A stretch of 64,000 nt of DNA from Brevipalpus yothersi (Eukaryota; Arthropoda; Arachnida; Trombidiformes; Tenuipalpidae). The translations under genes and the position numbers were made by a program. Positions 1 to 11,660 of the stretch are shown here, piece after piece. The notes below the pieces were generated by a model that was given only the letters and a program-made list of their open reading frames with translations, did not search any database and was not told the origin of the DNA. The stretch is from positions 41,935 through 105,934 of the forward strand of contig QZCP01000040.1 in the NCBI GenBank assembly GCA_003956705.1, in the 5' to 3' direction. Every line of letters starts with the position of its first letter. The stretch's first letter is position 1.

Positions 1-535
1 ATTCGAATTTAAAGAAAAGACCTCACACATACATGTGTACGAGCCGTGCTAAAGTGCGAATTTTAAATGTTCACGTATCATAATCTGTATTCATCTTTCC
101 TTTTATCATTTATTTAAAATCATTTATAATAGAGTGTCATCAAACACACACATTCACACAAACACACATATTGACAGCGAGTGCTAACGTGCGGAGAGGA
201 ATAAAGAGAAAGTATTCTTTCCTCCTCCTTTCTACAACAACCTTTCTCTCTCTCCCTCTCTCTCTATTCGAATTGTGGACACATTATGGCACAAAATTGT
301 GAGAAAAAGAATAAGATGAAGAATAAAATGAAGTGAAAATGTAGCATTCAATAAAGGTAACCATGAGAGCATGGAAAAAGGTGGAAATGTATTCTAGAAC
401 ATTGAGAAATGAAAGTTCCGAAGAAGGATAGATAGATAGAGCAAAAGAGGGAGGAAGAATATAACTATTACCTGAGAAAGAGAGGTTAAATGATAGTAAC
501 ATGAAGGGAAAAGGTGAAGAAAAGTTCAGGTTGAG

Positions 536-567
<32 letters not shown>

Positions 568-1857
568 ATCATCATCAAAAGGCATCAACAATCATCATCA
601 TTTCGGCCTCAAATCGATCTCACACACACAAGTGGAAGATGTTAGCGAAAAGAGGAAGAAAAAAAATATATACCATTCAGCAGTATAGTGAGAAGCCCTA
701 CTATTAGTGAATTTAATTAGTCATCTTCCGTTCATTCTTTTCACCAAACGCGCGCGATGAAGTTTGGTGAACAGGGCATGGTTGATGAAGATGAAGAAGA
801 AGAAGCTGATGATGAAGAGAAGGAATAGGAATAAGCAAGCGGTGTTCCTTGCCAGTGTCGTGCTCGATGGTGCCGAAATACGCAATTCTTGTTAAAAGGG
901 CCATACTATTTCCACTTGAAAGTATCATTTCATTGTTTCATTGCTATAGAAAATCATCATCATTTCAGCTGTCGAATTTCATGCCTTAACACACAAATCG
1001 ACACCGCCAGAGGCTGTTACTTACTGCCGGTGGCCCCAAACGGCTTCAAGAAAAGGTGGAAGATAGAGAGAGAATACAGAAGAAGATATTCCAAATGATT
1101 TGAGATGGTGTTTCTGGAAGTGTGCGGCCGATGGGTAGCGTAAATTTTATCATGCGAAAAAAAATTTAAGGGCCCAAAAATCGTTCAAATGTGCCTGATG
1201 AGAGAGGCACATGCACACACAAAGAACATCATCACTTTGTGAGTGTCCAAAAAAATTATCATCATTCATACCTCGTTCTTTAGAACTTTTGCCACCTCTT
1301 TTTGCCTTCCAGGAGATAACTTTTCTTCCTCGATTCATTTGGAAATGATAATGATATGGAAACGAATTTTTATTCACTTCCATCAGCTACTATATTCGTT
1401 TTCTTTCCATTTCATGGAAATCTGAAGAGAGCAGAATATAGCTACAGAATGTGGGAAGAGCAATTTTTCAGAACATAAAACTGACAAAACTTGCAATCTG
1501 TTGATGATTTGATGGGGCAACATTGAGGAGAGAATATTGCTCTTTTTTGAAACAATTGAAAATAATTTCAATTCATCTTGCAATTGTGTGTGTGTATTTA
1601 TGAGAGTGCATGCTTCACTGGTTGGTTAATATGTGTAAAATTTGAACTGAATTATCATTGATTTATTACCATTGCATGATTGAACTTGGATGCAAAACAA
1701 ATCAAACCATCGCTACTTTAACTGCCACTGCTGCTAATATTGCAAAATATGGATGAGAATAACAAGCGATGCATATTTTGAGTACCCAAAATCATCATGA
1801 AATTGAGTGAGGAACCATAAGCAGCATAGTAGTAATATGTGTGCACGAATGTGAAAG

Positions 1858-1860
<3 letters not shown>

Positions 1861-1926
<66 letters not shown>
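1861..1926. repeat. (CT)n array, 66 bp
   Basis: Perfect TC repeat. Its minus-strand reading gives a spurious poly-Glu-Arg frame. Confidence 0.97.
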
Positions 1927-1929
<3 letters not shown>

Positions 1930-2067
1930 ACTCTGTACTATCGTTTTTCGGATGAATTGAAAATGGTTACATCAAAGAGAAATAAAAAGCCACTCGCACG
2001 ATGCTGACAAACAGTAATTCGCCTCGCGAATACAGCATGAAAGTGTAATATTGTTTCAATTTCCTTT

Positions 2068-2069
<2 letters not shown>

Positions 2070-2127
<58 letters not shown>

Positions 2128-2150
2128 CTCTCTCTCTCTCTCTTTTCTTC
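2070..2150. repeat. Compound (CT)n-(CTTT)n-(CT)n array
   Basis: CT repeat to about 2105, six or so CTTT units to about 2129, then CT and TTCT again: an all-pyrimidine tract. Confidence 0.95.
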
Positions 2151-2800
2151 TCTTAGGAGAATTCTCTGTACTCTCTTCATACCTTACCAAACGCTTTTTT
2201 GAGCCAGTAAATCCTTAAAAATTTGACAGCATCTCTCTATGCTGTTACTAGCATCATAATCTATTAGCTGCACACAATTGCGTGATAAAATGTAATATGA
2301 TTTTAGGATGGGAAAAGCTACTTCACTGGCTGCTGCTGCTTCTTGCTACTACTTGCTAGCGGCAATGTTACTGCATCTTTTTTTTCTCTCTCTCTCATCT
2401 TTTGCTCAGAGGCTGAGTGTGTGTGTGTGGCTCGTAAAAATGGTAATAATCGGGCGACAATAGGAGATGATAGTGGAAATTTCCACTTCAAAGTGAAGTG
2501 AGAGCCAGATCGAGATAGCGTGATCCTTTCGTAGACTGAAAAAAAGAAGCAAAAAAATCTAGAAAAATAAGCGTTTATCGGGGCTCACTTTATCCCCGAG
2601 GAAAGCAGTATTTATTTCAAAACGATATTCATGATCGAGGGGTATCTTGTGTGGAGAGTAGCCTTTGTGAGAATAAATCCATCCCAATCGGCTATCTATG
2701 GTCTGTGGAGTGTGTGTATGAGTATACTGTGAGTATCTGGCTGGCACAAACAGACAGGGCTTTCCGGCCTTATAATCTTGGCTTAAAGAGAGTGTGTGAT

Positions 2801-2802
<2 letters not shown>

Positions 2803-2836
<34 letters not shown>
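2803..2836. repeat. (GA)n array
   Basis: About 34 bp of GA followed by further purine-rich sequence. Confidence 0.93.
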
Positions 2837-2839
<3 letters not shown>

Positions 2840-3100
2840 GAAGAGAAAGCCAGCGAGGAAGATATATGTGGCGGTGAAAGAATATCTTGAGTAAATACGA
2901 GATATGCGATTAGATGAGGATGAACGTTTTTTGGAAAGATTGTTGAAATGAGAAAATGGATCTCAAATGAGCGAAAATTTTAGCAAAATGACCGGACTAG
3001 ATTGGCAATTAAACACATACTTACCTTCTTCACTAGCTGGCTGAGCTTCCGTTTCACTTATCTGGCCCCACTTTGCTTGGCCATTTCATATGGCCTAAGA

Positions 3101-3104
<4 letters not shown>

Positions 3105-3169
<65 letters not shown>
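3105..3169. repeat. (GA)n array, 65 bp
   Basis: Perfect GA repeat. Confidence 0.97.
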
Positions 3170-3170
<1 letters not shown>

Positions 3171-3420
3171 CTAGATCAAGTGTGTATATCTTAATGGTGG
3201 CTTTCCTTGTGGTCATCATCTTCATTTTGATCTAAGATGAGAATTTATCTTCATCGTCCAGAAAAGAAAGCTGATCATTTTTTCTTTTGACACAAAAAAA
3301 GGATGCAAACGTGAGTGATGATGATGGACGGAAAGTATTTCAGGATGAAGAAAAAGTCACACCAAAACAGGACATAAAGTTTGACCATTGTCTTTTCATG
3401 TGATATTCTCAGGAAACCTA

Positions 3421-3451
3421 CACACACACACACACATACACATACATACAG
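3421..3451. repeat. (CA)n / CATA repeat
   Basis: Cacacacaca followed by tacacatacataca. Confidence 0.85.
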
Positions 3452-6400
3452 GGTGCTCTGTTCATGTATGCACACACTTATTATGCTTGATACATATACA
3501 TGATGAGGATATCCACTTCATTTATCATTCATGTATAAATCAAAGTCATTCAGCTGACAGATTGGATAGGATGTCCGCTCATAGGAGGAGAGAGAGATAG
3601 ATAGATAGAGGACCGATCTGCTCTAATGAATCAGCTTCAGGCCATCTTAATCATCGTCATCATATAATTTCTCAATTGCCTAGTCTAGACTAATCTATAT
3701 ATATATACATGAGAGAGAGAGAGAGAGCAAGAGAGAATGTATAAAAAATTTTCTCTCTCTTTTTCACTCACTAATTTTGCATGAAAAATTTTGGAACAAT
3801 GATGAAGAGAAATAAGATGAAAATTAAAAAGAAACAAAAAATAAATTAATGATCATAAAAAATATCATGTATAATATATATACTCTTCCCTATATATTAA
3901 ACGAGGTGAACATGAGAAAGAAGAGATGGATATGTGTGTGTGTGTATGTGTTGGCGTCACGGTCATCTTGATCACCGGACGACATCATCAAAAATTGTGA
4001 CCCATCATAGTAAGTATACACAGTGTGATTATGGGCAATCCTTGATGTGTAATGAGAGTATCAGTATACGCTCCTATGAATGCTGTATGGAATTAGATTT
4101 TTGACCTTTTCCTTTTTTTTCCGGGAACACGAATGATGATGGATGGATCCTGAATGTGGGCGCGATCGTTGAAAGTATCACACATTGCCAACGTATCACT
4201 CATAAAAATGTATACATATCATGTGTACTGTGGAATTCATTTTGATCGTTTAATTTTAGATTCATTTTATGATGATCACTGTGTCTCGCTCTCTTACATA
4301 TCCAAGACCACTAAACCAAAGATCTGGAGCCTCTCAATATGAATGGAACGGTGCTGATATTAGGAAAAAGCCGTAGAACACACACGTTCATTTCTCATGA
4401 AAATTTTTCTCCATGAAATGATGAGACACGATATTCTAGTCAAATTCTTTTAGCTCTTCAGCGAGGTATACAGTGTGTATGTATGTGTATGTGTACGTTA
4501 AAAAGTATAAAATGCAAGAAAAATGAAGTAACTGGCCTGGGAGCCAAGTGAGGCCAAAGAAAAGTAGGCAATAGAATATTCTGAGCACGCAAAATAAATG
4601 GATGTTGAATCGCTTTGGTTGATGAGCAAAGTAATAATGAATTTTTTCACGCATCTTTGTGAGAGCTTATATTTGTATGTGTGTGTATATACCTCTCACA
4701 TTTGGTGAGTAAAGTCTTCGAAAAAGAGGAAATTCTAAAACAATAATTTCATTCCATAATTGCGTTCGGCTATTCGAGAAGAGAGAGATTATTGCGCAAC
4801 ATTCATTCATTCTTTTAAAATATAATTTCATTTATTCAGTCATTCATTCATCTTGATGGAGATCATGTCCCACCATGATCACTTAACTACCACTCAATTG
4901 GTAGTATCATGTTTTGGAGGTCTTTAAATCTGCAATATTATGTATCACCGAAAAATCCTGCTGGTCATCATGGCCATAAGATGCCCAGAAGGAACTCAGA
5001 AGAGGTAGAAAAGGCACACATATACACACAGCAGTGTGTCTTGGCCAGTACAAAATTTTGGCCCATCATGAGAACATTTACTCAGCTCTCTTCGCTCACT
5101 TGAATATATTGGGCTCATTCTTAACTCATGAATTGAGCACTATTTGAACATTCTAAAAGTGTACACATCTATTATAATACGGTGTGTACACCTTAATTTA
5201 TCGCTTTCACCGAATTGTGGTGCAAAGTTTCAGTCGTTGGTTGAGAAAGAATATGTATTCCCTTTCATTTTCGGGAGGCCAACAAGAACAATGAATTCCA
5301 CTAAATGGATTCATTGTTGTTGTACCTCCAAAAATTGGGCGTACATCATCTCATGGTGCCGTTCATTTAGATAGAGACAATATCACTTGAAGGTTGCTTA
5401 ATGGGACTGGACTAACTTGATGAACGATTTACGAATCATTCATCTGAGCGACTTTGAAACTTTAATCTATCTCACTCATCTAATTCACTCTTCATGAGAG
5501 AGAGAGAAAGATATCATGAATTGGAAGAATAAGAAGAAAAGGCAAGCCAGCAAGATAGATAGATAGATGGAGAGAGAGAGAATTGTTTTGATGGACCAAA
5601 AGTGAATGCTCGTTGATTTTTGGTGGAGTCAAACATGGTGGTCATGATGATGGAACCTTCCAATTCTTGAGCCCTGAATTGACCATTACAGTCATCATCA
5701 TCAAAGGAAAGAGAGAGAGAGAGAGAGAATACATGTGTGTGAAAGAAACCCCAAAATGTGATCATCATCCAATTTATGATCATGCAACAATTGAAATTTG
5801 TCATTTGGGACCTTCACTATATCACTAAAACATTTCTCTCTCCCTCATAGGCACACACATACACATATTGGGAACAAGTAAAATCGTGAGAGAAAAGAGA
5901 GCAAAAATTTTTATTCCTTCCATTCTAATATTCTATCATGATAGTGTATGATGTGTGTGTGGGAGGAATACCAGGCCGGTGATCATGTTGATACTATCAG
6001 TTCTCTTTCTTTCTCTTCTTTTTTCACGGAACCACCCATAATACCTCGATTTCCTTCTACTAAATCTCTGTTCATGATAATTGAAAATTTTCCACTTCAA
6101 TCACTCAAATCTTTCTCTTCATACCACTACAACCTGATGATAGCTTTAAATTATATGGTTCAGGTGAATTAGAGTGATTTAAGAGTGAGGATGGAAGAAG
6201 AGGGAAGAGAGAGGGTAGCATCCAATTTTTCTATTCTACCTTCAATCCATCTATCCAGCATCCATTTCGAATTTTGACTTCCAATTTTGATAGTATGATC
6301 AAGTGCTGATTTGACCCCAGAGATATTCAAATCACAGCTCATTCAATTTCACTCATCATCAATTCAATTCCATGTTTCGATTCAATTGGTTTAACTTTTC

Positions 6401-6642
6401 GCCTGGAGCATTTCAATTTACATAGATCAGCAAAGCAAGAAGAAGAAAAAGAATAAGAAAAATGAAAGAATGAGAATATATATACCTACATAGCTAGATA
6501 GTTTGAATTCTATTCTGGTGAAATTTGTCAGATAAGCAGAACTTTCTCCATGATCTGAGGAGATATACACATCGTGAAAAATTGTATACCATATAGTTGG
6601 ATTGTTTGAATATTTTTCGAATAAAAGTTGTTTACTTTTACT

Positions 6643-6858
6643 CTAGAGATGTCCAAATTCCTTACTTTCAACACAAAAACCCCAAAACAGTATTTTCAAA
6701 AGTTCAGCAGCATTAAAAATTGATTTTGAACAAGATAGGTTCTCAGATAAATCAATGGATTCATGAAAAGTTCGATCCGAAGAACATCGAAAAAGAAAAC
6801 AGTAAACCCAAAAAATTGTGGTAAATAAGAAGATACTTACGTTACGAGTGTTGATCAA
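6643..6858 (-). CDS. Hypothetical short open frame with signal-like N-terminus (71 residues)
   Basis: Begins with a hydrophobic stretch (SIFLFTTIFWVYCFLF) resembling a signal peptide or membrane anchor, then a polar region with four further cysteines and an amphipathic segment (SIFNAAELLKIL). It sits at the edge of the same array-free island, on the same strand as the duplicated exons. The segment SIFNAAELL faintly recalls a part of copy A, so it could be an older paralogue. A perfect donor-like GTAAGTAT occurs inside the codons near the start, which argues against a simple coding exon. Confidence 0.15.
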   Translation of the reverse strand: MINTRNVSIFLFTTIFWVYCFLFRCSSDRTFHESIDLSENLSCSKSIFNAAELLKILFWGFCVESKEFGHL

Positions 6859-7678
6859 TCATGTAGATGGTTGATTTAAGGCTATTATTTTTGAGACAGA
6901 ATAATTTTTCGTAATGTCACATTACGTTTGAATAATATTTCGTCAGGAATATATTTGCATTATCTATCTTGCCTCTTGATCTGGGCTCAGTAGGATAGAA
7001 ATGCCCATTACATATCTAGCCTCATATCCTCTGTGAGAAATTTTTTCTCCTTTCCAGAATACATCTATCATCAAACAAGAGGGAAGGAGATCCAAGAGAC
7101 CTTGGTCTGAATGGAATAAAGATTCAACATGTACCCAGTCTGACTAGACTATGATCGTCTAAGCTTCTTCTCCTCTCTCCACTAGGCAATATACTAGTAG
7201 TGATATTTCATAATCGTTCTCCGCATTGCTATTGGAGAATTTTCCAGGATAAAATCCACCGAGGAAAGAATGAATGAGCTCATCACAAATTCTAAACTTT
7301 ATCCCACCTCTTTCTTATGCTCAATTTTGGCTATTCTGAGGGAAAAAATATTCATCTATTATGGGATTCCAGAATATTTCTCAACCAGCTGGATGTCTTC
7401 ATGAATTGAATATCTGAACACAATGGCAAACAGAGATATTTTGAGTTTTTCTAGAAAATTTCCTTCTCTCTAACCCAAAGATTGAGGATCATTCAAGATA
7501 AATTTCAATAAAACAGCGCAAATCAATCAGTTAACAGTCAAAATTAGCTCAGAAATGCCCATTTAAGTCATGAAAGAAAGCTTTGTTTGCATTTTTAGCA
7601 AATTTAATGACCGAAAACAACTCAAAAATTGTTATAAAAACATGAACTCGATCAAAAAAATCATTCTCACATCGTGGC

Positions 7679-7785
7679 TTAGCAGTTTGGTGGATATAAT
7701 TGCCTTTTTGGGGAAATCGTACCATTGAAATGAATCATTTGAGCCAATGTATTCTCAAGTTTGATTAAATATTGAATTTGTTCAG
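7679..7785 (-). CDS. Unrecognised gene, candidate terminal exon (copy A)
   Basis: A strong acceptor (pyrimidine-rich, ending ctggtttcag) precedes 107 nt: two bases of a split codon, 34 codons and TAA. The peptide begins EQIQYLIKLENTLAQ and ends RQLYPPNC. A second copy about 590 bp away (8267-8373) has exactly the same length, the same acceptor position and the same stop. It matches at about 10 of 34 residues, including LAQ, Phe and QLY, with no indel. That codon-level agreement is the main evidence for coding. An upstream portion (about 7900-8000) also aligns with the other copy at protein level (…VNVLQNN against …VKVLESM) but is interrupted, so the preceding exon of this copy is uncertain. 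I do not recognise the family. A diverged non-coding duplication is the alternative. Confidence 0.4.
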
Positions 7786-8266
7786 CTGAAACCAGATGAA
7801 AGGAGAGATTTTACCATTGAAATAGTCTATTTCTTCGTTGAAAGTCCTCTTTTAAGCCTTTTTCCAGCAATACACTTCAGATGCACTCCAATTTAGACAT
7901 GAAAGTCTGAAATCATCTTTTACAGAGCTACTACGTTCTCTTGAACAGAATTGTTTTGAAGAACATTGACCACCACCTTTTTAAATAAACTGATTTCCGG
8001 TAAATTGAATATCTAGACACGAGCAAAGAGACTCTCAGTTCTCCCTTGAAACTCTTTCTAACAGGATGATCTAACAGGATTATTCATGATGAATCTCAAC
8101 CAATTAACACAAATAAATTAGTGACAAATAAACCTTGTTCAAATCAGAGTAGTTAAACTCTAAGAGAATGCTTCATCAACATTTTTGCAACATTCTTGAC
8201 CAGAAAGGCACCAAAAATAGAGAAAAGTATTTATTTGGTGAAGAAAGATCATTTTCAGCTCATTTT

Positions 8267-8373
8267 TTAGTTTTTCAGAGAATAAAGTTGCTTTTGTGAG
8301 GAAAAAATGTCATAAAAACGATTTGTTTGAGCTAGAATCTTTCCAAATTCGATTTAACATTGGAATTTCATTG
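8267..8373 (-). pseudogene. Second copy of the unrecognised terminal exon (copy B), with an in-frame stop
   Basis: Acceptor aaatttcag followed by 107 nt laid out exactly as copy A at 7679-7785. The sixth codon is TAA where copy A has TTA (Leu), a single-base change, so in this frame the copy is broken. Shared residues after the stop include Ile, LAQ, Phe, Ser and QLY, and the terminal TAA is at the same place. A different frame from the same acceptor is open for only about 20 codons. The copy may be dead, or spliced differently; copy A looks the better preserved. Confidence 0.4.
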
Positions 8374-8626
8374 CTGAAATTTGCTAAAGTGAAACATTTT
8401 ATCCCTAAAATGAAATCAAGTGTCTATTTGCATCATGGAGGCTCTGTATTAAACCTTTTTCTCCAATGGATCTCTCGATTGATGGTTTTTTGATACTTCA
8501 ATGGTGAAAAAATATGATGCATCAACACTAAGTTATTATTTTCCCATATTGAATGCCAATCTTCCATCATGGATTCAAGAACTTTCACTATATAAATTTG
8601 AAGTAAATGGTTTCCAGAATTATCAA

Positions 8627-8827
8627 TCAGGCCTGTTTCGGAGGCCATTGATAATTAGCTTTCTCATTATACTGATGGGTGATAACTGCTTCAAAACGAT
8701 GTTTAGGATCTTCTTTGCTATGATGATGCCCGTGATCAGAACGTTCTTTTGTTGAATCGTTTTGTAGTGCAATCGAATTGATTGAGAAAAATACTATCAG
8801 CATGATTAAAATTGTCCAATTCATCAT
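8627..8827 (-). CDS. Hypothetical small secreted protein, His-rich (66 residues)
   Basis: Open frame beginning ATGATG just after a possible acceptor (gattcag). Residues 1-20 form a convincing signal peptide (MMNWTILIMLIVFFSINSIA). A hydrophilic stretch follows with a His cluster (DHGHHHSKEDPKHRF) and the frame ends in WPPKQA and a stop. It lies in the microsatellite-free island, upstream on the same strand of the duplicated exons at 8373-8267 and 7785-7679. It may be their first exon rather than a complete gene; a GTATAA site near codon 50 could be a donor. No family recognised. Chance open frames of this length are common here; only the signal peptide and the context support it. Confidence 0.3.
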   Translation of the reverse strand: MMNWTILIMLIVFFSINSIALQNDSTKERSDHGHHHSKEDPKHRFEAVITHQYNEKANYQWPPKQA

Positions 8828-9636
8828 AACACAGCTGAATCACCGAAAAATCATAATTTTCGCATTCAAAAGTCAAGAATCAATGTTTTTGGCTTCGAAA
8901 AACTCTTTAACGTTAAAATAGATGAAATTTGAACACATCATGAGCCGCCTTATTGCCTGTAATTGAATATCTTACCCATTTTTGCTGAATTATCACTGAA
9001 TCTTCATTTTTCTGGAAACTCGGTTAAACAAGGATCAGGAATCTTAGATTAAAGAGACTGGAAAAAACTCTGATTTGTTTTATTTATGAATAGTTCGAAT
9101 AGAAGACATTGATCTCATGTGTTCCGATCAGAAATCTCTGCGATTTCAAGAATTTTGAGTAGAATGAGAAAATTCTATCTTTTTGAAGCAAAAATCTCCA
9201 ACACATGGGAAGAATGATTTTGTATATTTTTGAAAGGATTTTCACCAGAACCTGATTTTTTTATCGAATTTTATCGGGCATGTTTCCATGGAACTGGTTA
9301 ACTTCTAGGGTATTTCATTACACCACCCATATTATTGGTACCAGAAAAAATTATCAATAAGTGTGTGGAAGCTCACTTTTGGTTGCCAGAAGGAATGAGT
9401 ACATGAGTGAGCGAGTGTATCTGTGAGAGATGGCAAGAGCTCTCGATGAATATGTATCATGGAATTGGAACCTGAATGGGAGCACAAAATGATAAATATA
9501 CGCCAGTTTATGTGCCCAAAGAAAAACCATCTAATCTGCCTTCTCGGCCATCTATCATCTGCATCTCCATGCTCACAGGAAAACGGTTGATTTAACTGCA
9601 AACAAATTGGATAAGTTTTGCTCAACTTTCTCTTTT

Positions 9637-9640
<4 letters not shown>

Positions 9641-9717
<77 letters not shown>
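9641..9717. repeat. (CT)n array, 77 bp
   Basis: One of the longest uninterrupted arrays in the window. It marks the right-hand end of the array-free island. Confidence 0.97.
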
Positions 9718-9721
<4 letters not shown>

Positions 9722-10286
9722 CACAGGCAAGCTTCTCTCAACATTCTACTCATTTTTTCTTTTCACTCTTTCATTTGATATGCATATATTTCATCAGAAT
9801 TTTTGCACTTCTCAACGTCACACACAGACATAAATTTGACAAATTCGTCACAACGATGATGAATATCATGGCATGCGAATGTGTTGAAATCTTTCTTCTC
9901 AACTTTTCCTTTCCTACTTCTATCACTCACTCTCTCTCTCTTCCTCCTCTTCTTCCTCTAGAGAAGAAAATCTTGAGCATATGAACAGAAGTTCCATTTA
10001 ACAATCAATCGCGGTACACTTTGGATCCAATGTTCTCTATCATCATCATTCACATTCTCAATGGGAAACATTTTCAAATCCATCCAGAGCCTGAGTAAGG
10101 AATTAAACCCAATAGATGCAAATTTATAAACTCTCTTTCTCTCTCTTTCTCTTCCCTCTTTACCCTAGAGCCCAGGGGCTTCTCTATTTACTTGAATCTT
10201 TCATGTACTTTGTTGCGTAATGATAAACATCGATTTTGCATGTAAATTGCTGAATTTAGCGTTCACAAGGGCTCAGCATTTTGCCA

Positions 10287-10294
<8 letters not shown>

Positions 10295-10325
<31 letters not shown>
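10295..10325. repeat. (CT)n array
   Basis: About 31 bp of CT. Confidence 0.93.
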
Positions 10326-10328
<3 letters not shown>

Positions 10329-10559
10329 TCCCATTCATCTCAACATCTAGCATCTTGTTTCTTTCTTTCTCTTTTGCCTGTGCTTCTTTATAACCAGTTG
10401 GTATTCAGCATCTAAGCTCAGTACTCTCTGATGCCTTTTCGGTGATGCTGGATCAGTAGAAGTGAGGTCAAAGAGCAAAACAAAGAGGTCAAAAGACGGA
10501 GAAGTATTTCAGTGGTAAAAGTTTCAATGAAATACTTTTCTCCTGTTATTTATATCTTT

Positions 10560-10583
10560 CTCTTTCTTTCTTTCTTTCTTTCT
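10560..10583. repeat. (CTTT)n array
   Basis: Five to six TTTC units. Confidence 0.85.
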
Positions 10584-11001
10584 ATATTTTGCTGGAACAT
10601 TTCAATCAGAAAACGACTCTAAAATTAATCTCTGAGTAAGGATTCTTTTCGGGGTAGAAAATGAATTCATTCTGATTCATTCGGAACAGCTCGATTAACA
10701 ACAGATTGTCACATGAATGATAAGACTTCAGGGGCTAACATCAGGATAGATGTGAGTGTACATGAATTTTTTCACCAATGAATCTCTTACATGCATTCAG
10801 ATGAAATTAATTTTAATTTCGATTTCAATTCAATGTGTCAATTTGTAATTGATTGAAGGTTGATTAAAAAAGTTTACTAATACTCATAGAATTTAATTTC
10901 AGAAGGACTCATTGCTCACATGATGCACCCTGTGAGCTTTGAACTTGACTTCAAAATTGAAGATCAGAAAATGGAGCTCCTCTCTCTTCATACATGGAAG
11001 C

Positions 11002-11010
<9 letters not shown>

Positions 11011-11054
<44 letters not shown>
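11011..11054. repeat. (GA)n array
   Basis: 44 bp of GA. Confidence 0.95.
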
Positions 11055-11059
<5 letters not shown>

Positions 11060-11396
11060 AACACCATTGACACTGTTGATGAAAGGAAATTCAATATCAT
11101 GAATCAAATTGCTGTTGTGAAATGTAATGACAGAGAGAAGAGAAACTTATATATATTTTGCTGGGCTAATAGAGAAAATCTTTGTCCCAAGACTCACTTA
11201 ATAGTACACAAATATGTGTATGTGCACATGCACACAAATTTTTTTCTCCCTCTCTCCTCCATGGAATTCTGGTCATAAAAATTCATGTGAATTATCCAAA
11301 AATAGGACAGAAAAAGAAAAAATTCACGCAGAATTAGTCAAGATTTATCATTAGCGTTGCTGGAAGTATGGTTAACTATGGTTTCTGTTGTTTTTG

Positions 11397-11401
<5 letters not shown>

Positions 11402-11442
<41 letters not shown>
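11402..11442. repeat. (CT)n array
   Basis: 41 bp of CT, opposite in sense to the GA arrays on either side of it. Confidence 0.95.
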
Positions 11443-11444
<2 letters not shown>

Positions 11445-11614
11445 TTTGCTTTATTTTTTACTGTTTTCTTCATTTATACACACTCTAATTAGAAGGGATG
11501 TTGATACCTGAGCATTAGTCTCTCTCATGTTTTTAGAAGAAACTCATGTGTGTTTCCGTTTGTCATTTTTGTCATCATTCACTGGAGCAAAGTTGCTAAT
11601 GATAGCTGATAAAT

Positions 11615-11619
<5 letters not shown>

Positions 11620-11658
<39 letters not shown>
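11620..11658. repeat. (GA)n array
   Basis: 39 bp of AG, 177 bp from the CT array at 11402-11442. The pair could fold into a hairpin with arms near 40 bp. Confidence 0.95.

Positions 11659-11660
<2 letters not shown>

Larger units (their letters stand above)
1..6642. other. Non-coding stretch, repeat-rich
   Basis: No supportable gene. It holds GA/CT arrays (listed separately), CA and GATA-type repeats (near 3595-3610 and 5555-5570), CATT repeats (4800-4850), TATA-rich patches near 3690 and 3870, and many ATCATC/GATGAT triplets. Open frames are short and mostly overlap the simple repeats. Confidence 0.6.
7402..8480. repeat. Diverged tandem duplication, unit about 590-600 bp
   Basis: The block starting at tgaattgaatatctgaacac (near 7402) realigns with one starting at aaattgaatatctagacac (near 8001) and stays collinear for more than 380 bp. 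Examples are gaccgaaaacaactcaaaaat against gaccagaaaggcaccaaaaat, and gattaaatattgaatttg against gatttaacattggaattt. Divergence is high, so the duplication is old. A third, weaker match may begin near 8961 (aattgaatatct, then tggaaactcggttaaac). It contains the two candidate terminal exons listed separately. Confidence 0.6.

Noticed and set aside
9332..9984. Long frames on both strands over the CT array at 9.64-9.72 kb
   Set aside because: Most of the length is poly-Glu-Arg or poly-Ser-Leu from the dinucleotide repeat; flanks show no family.
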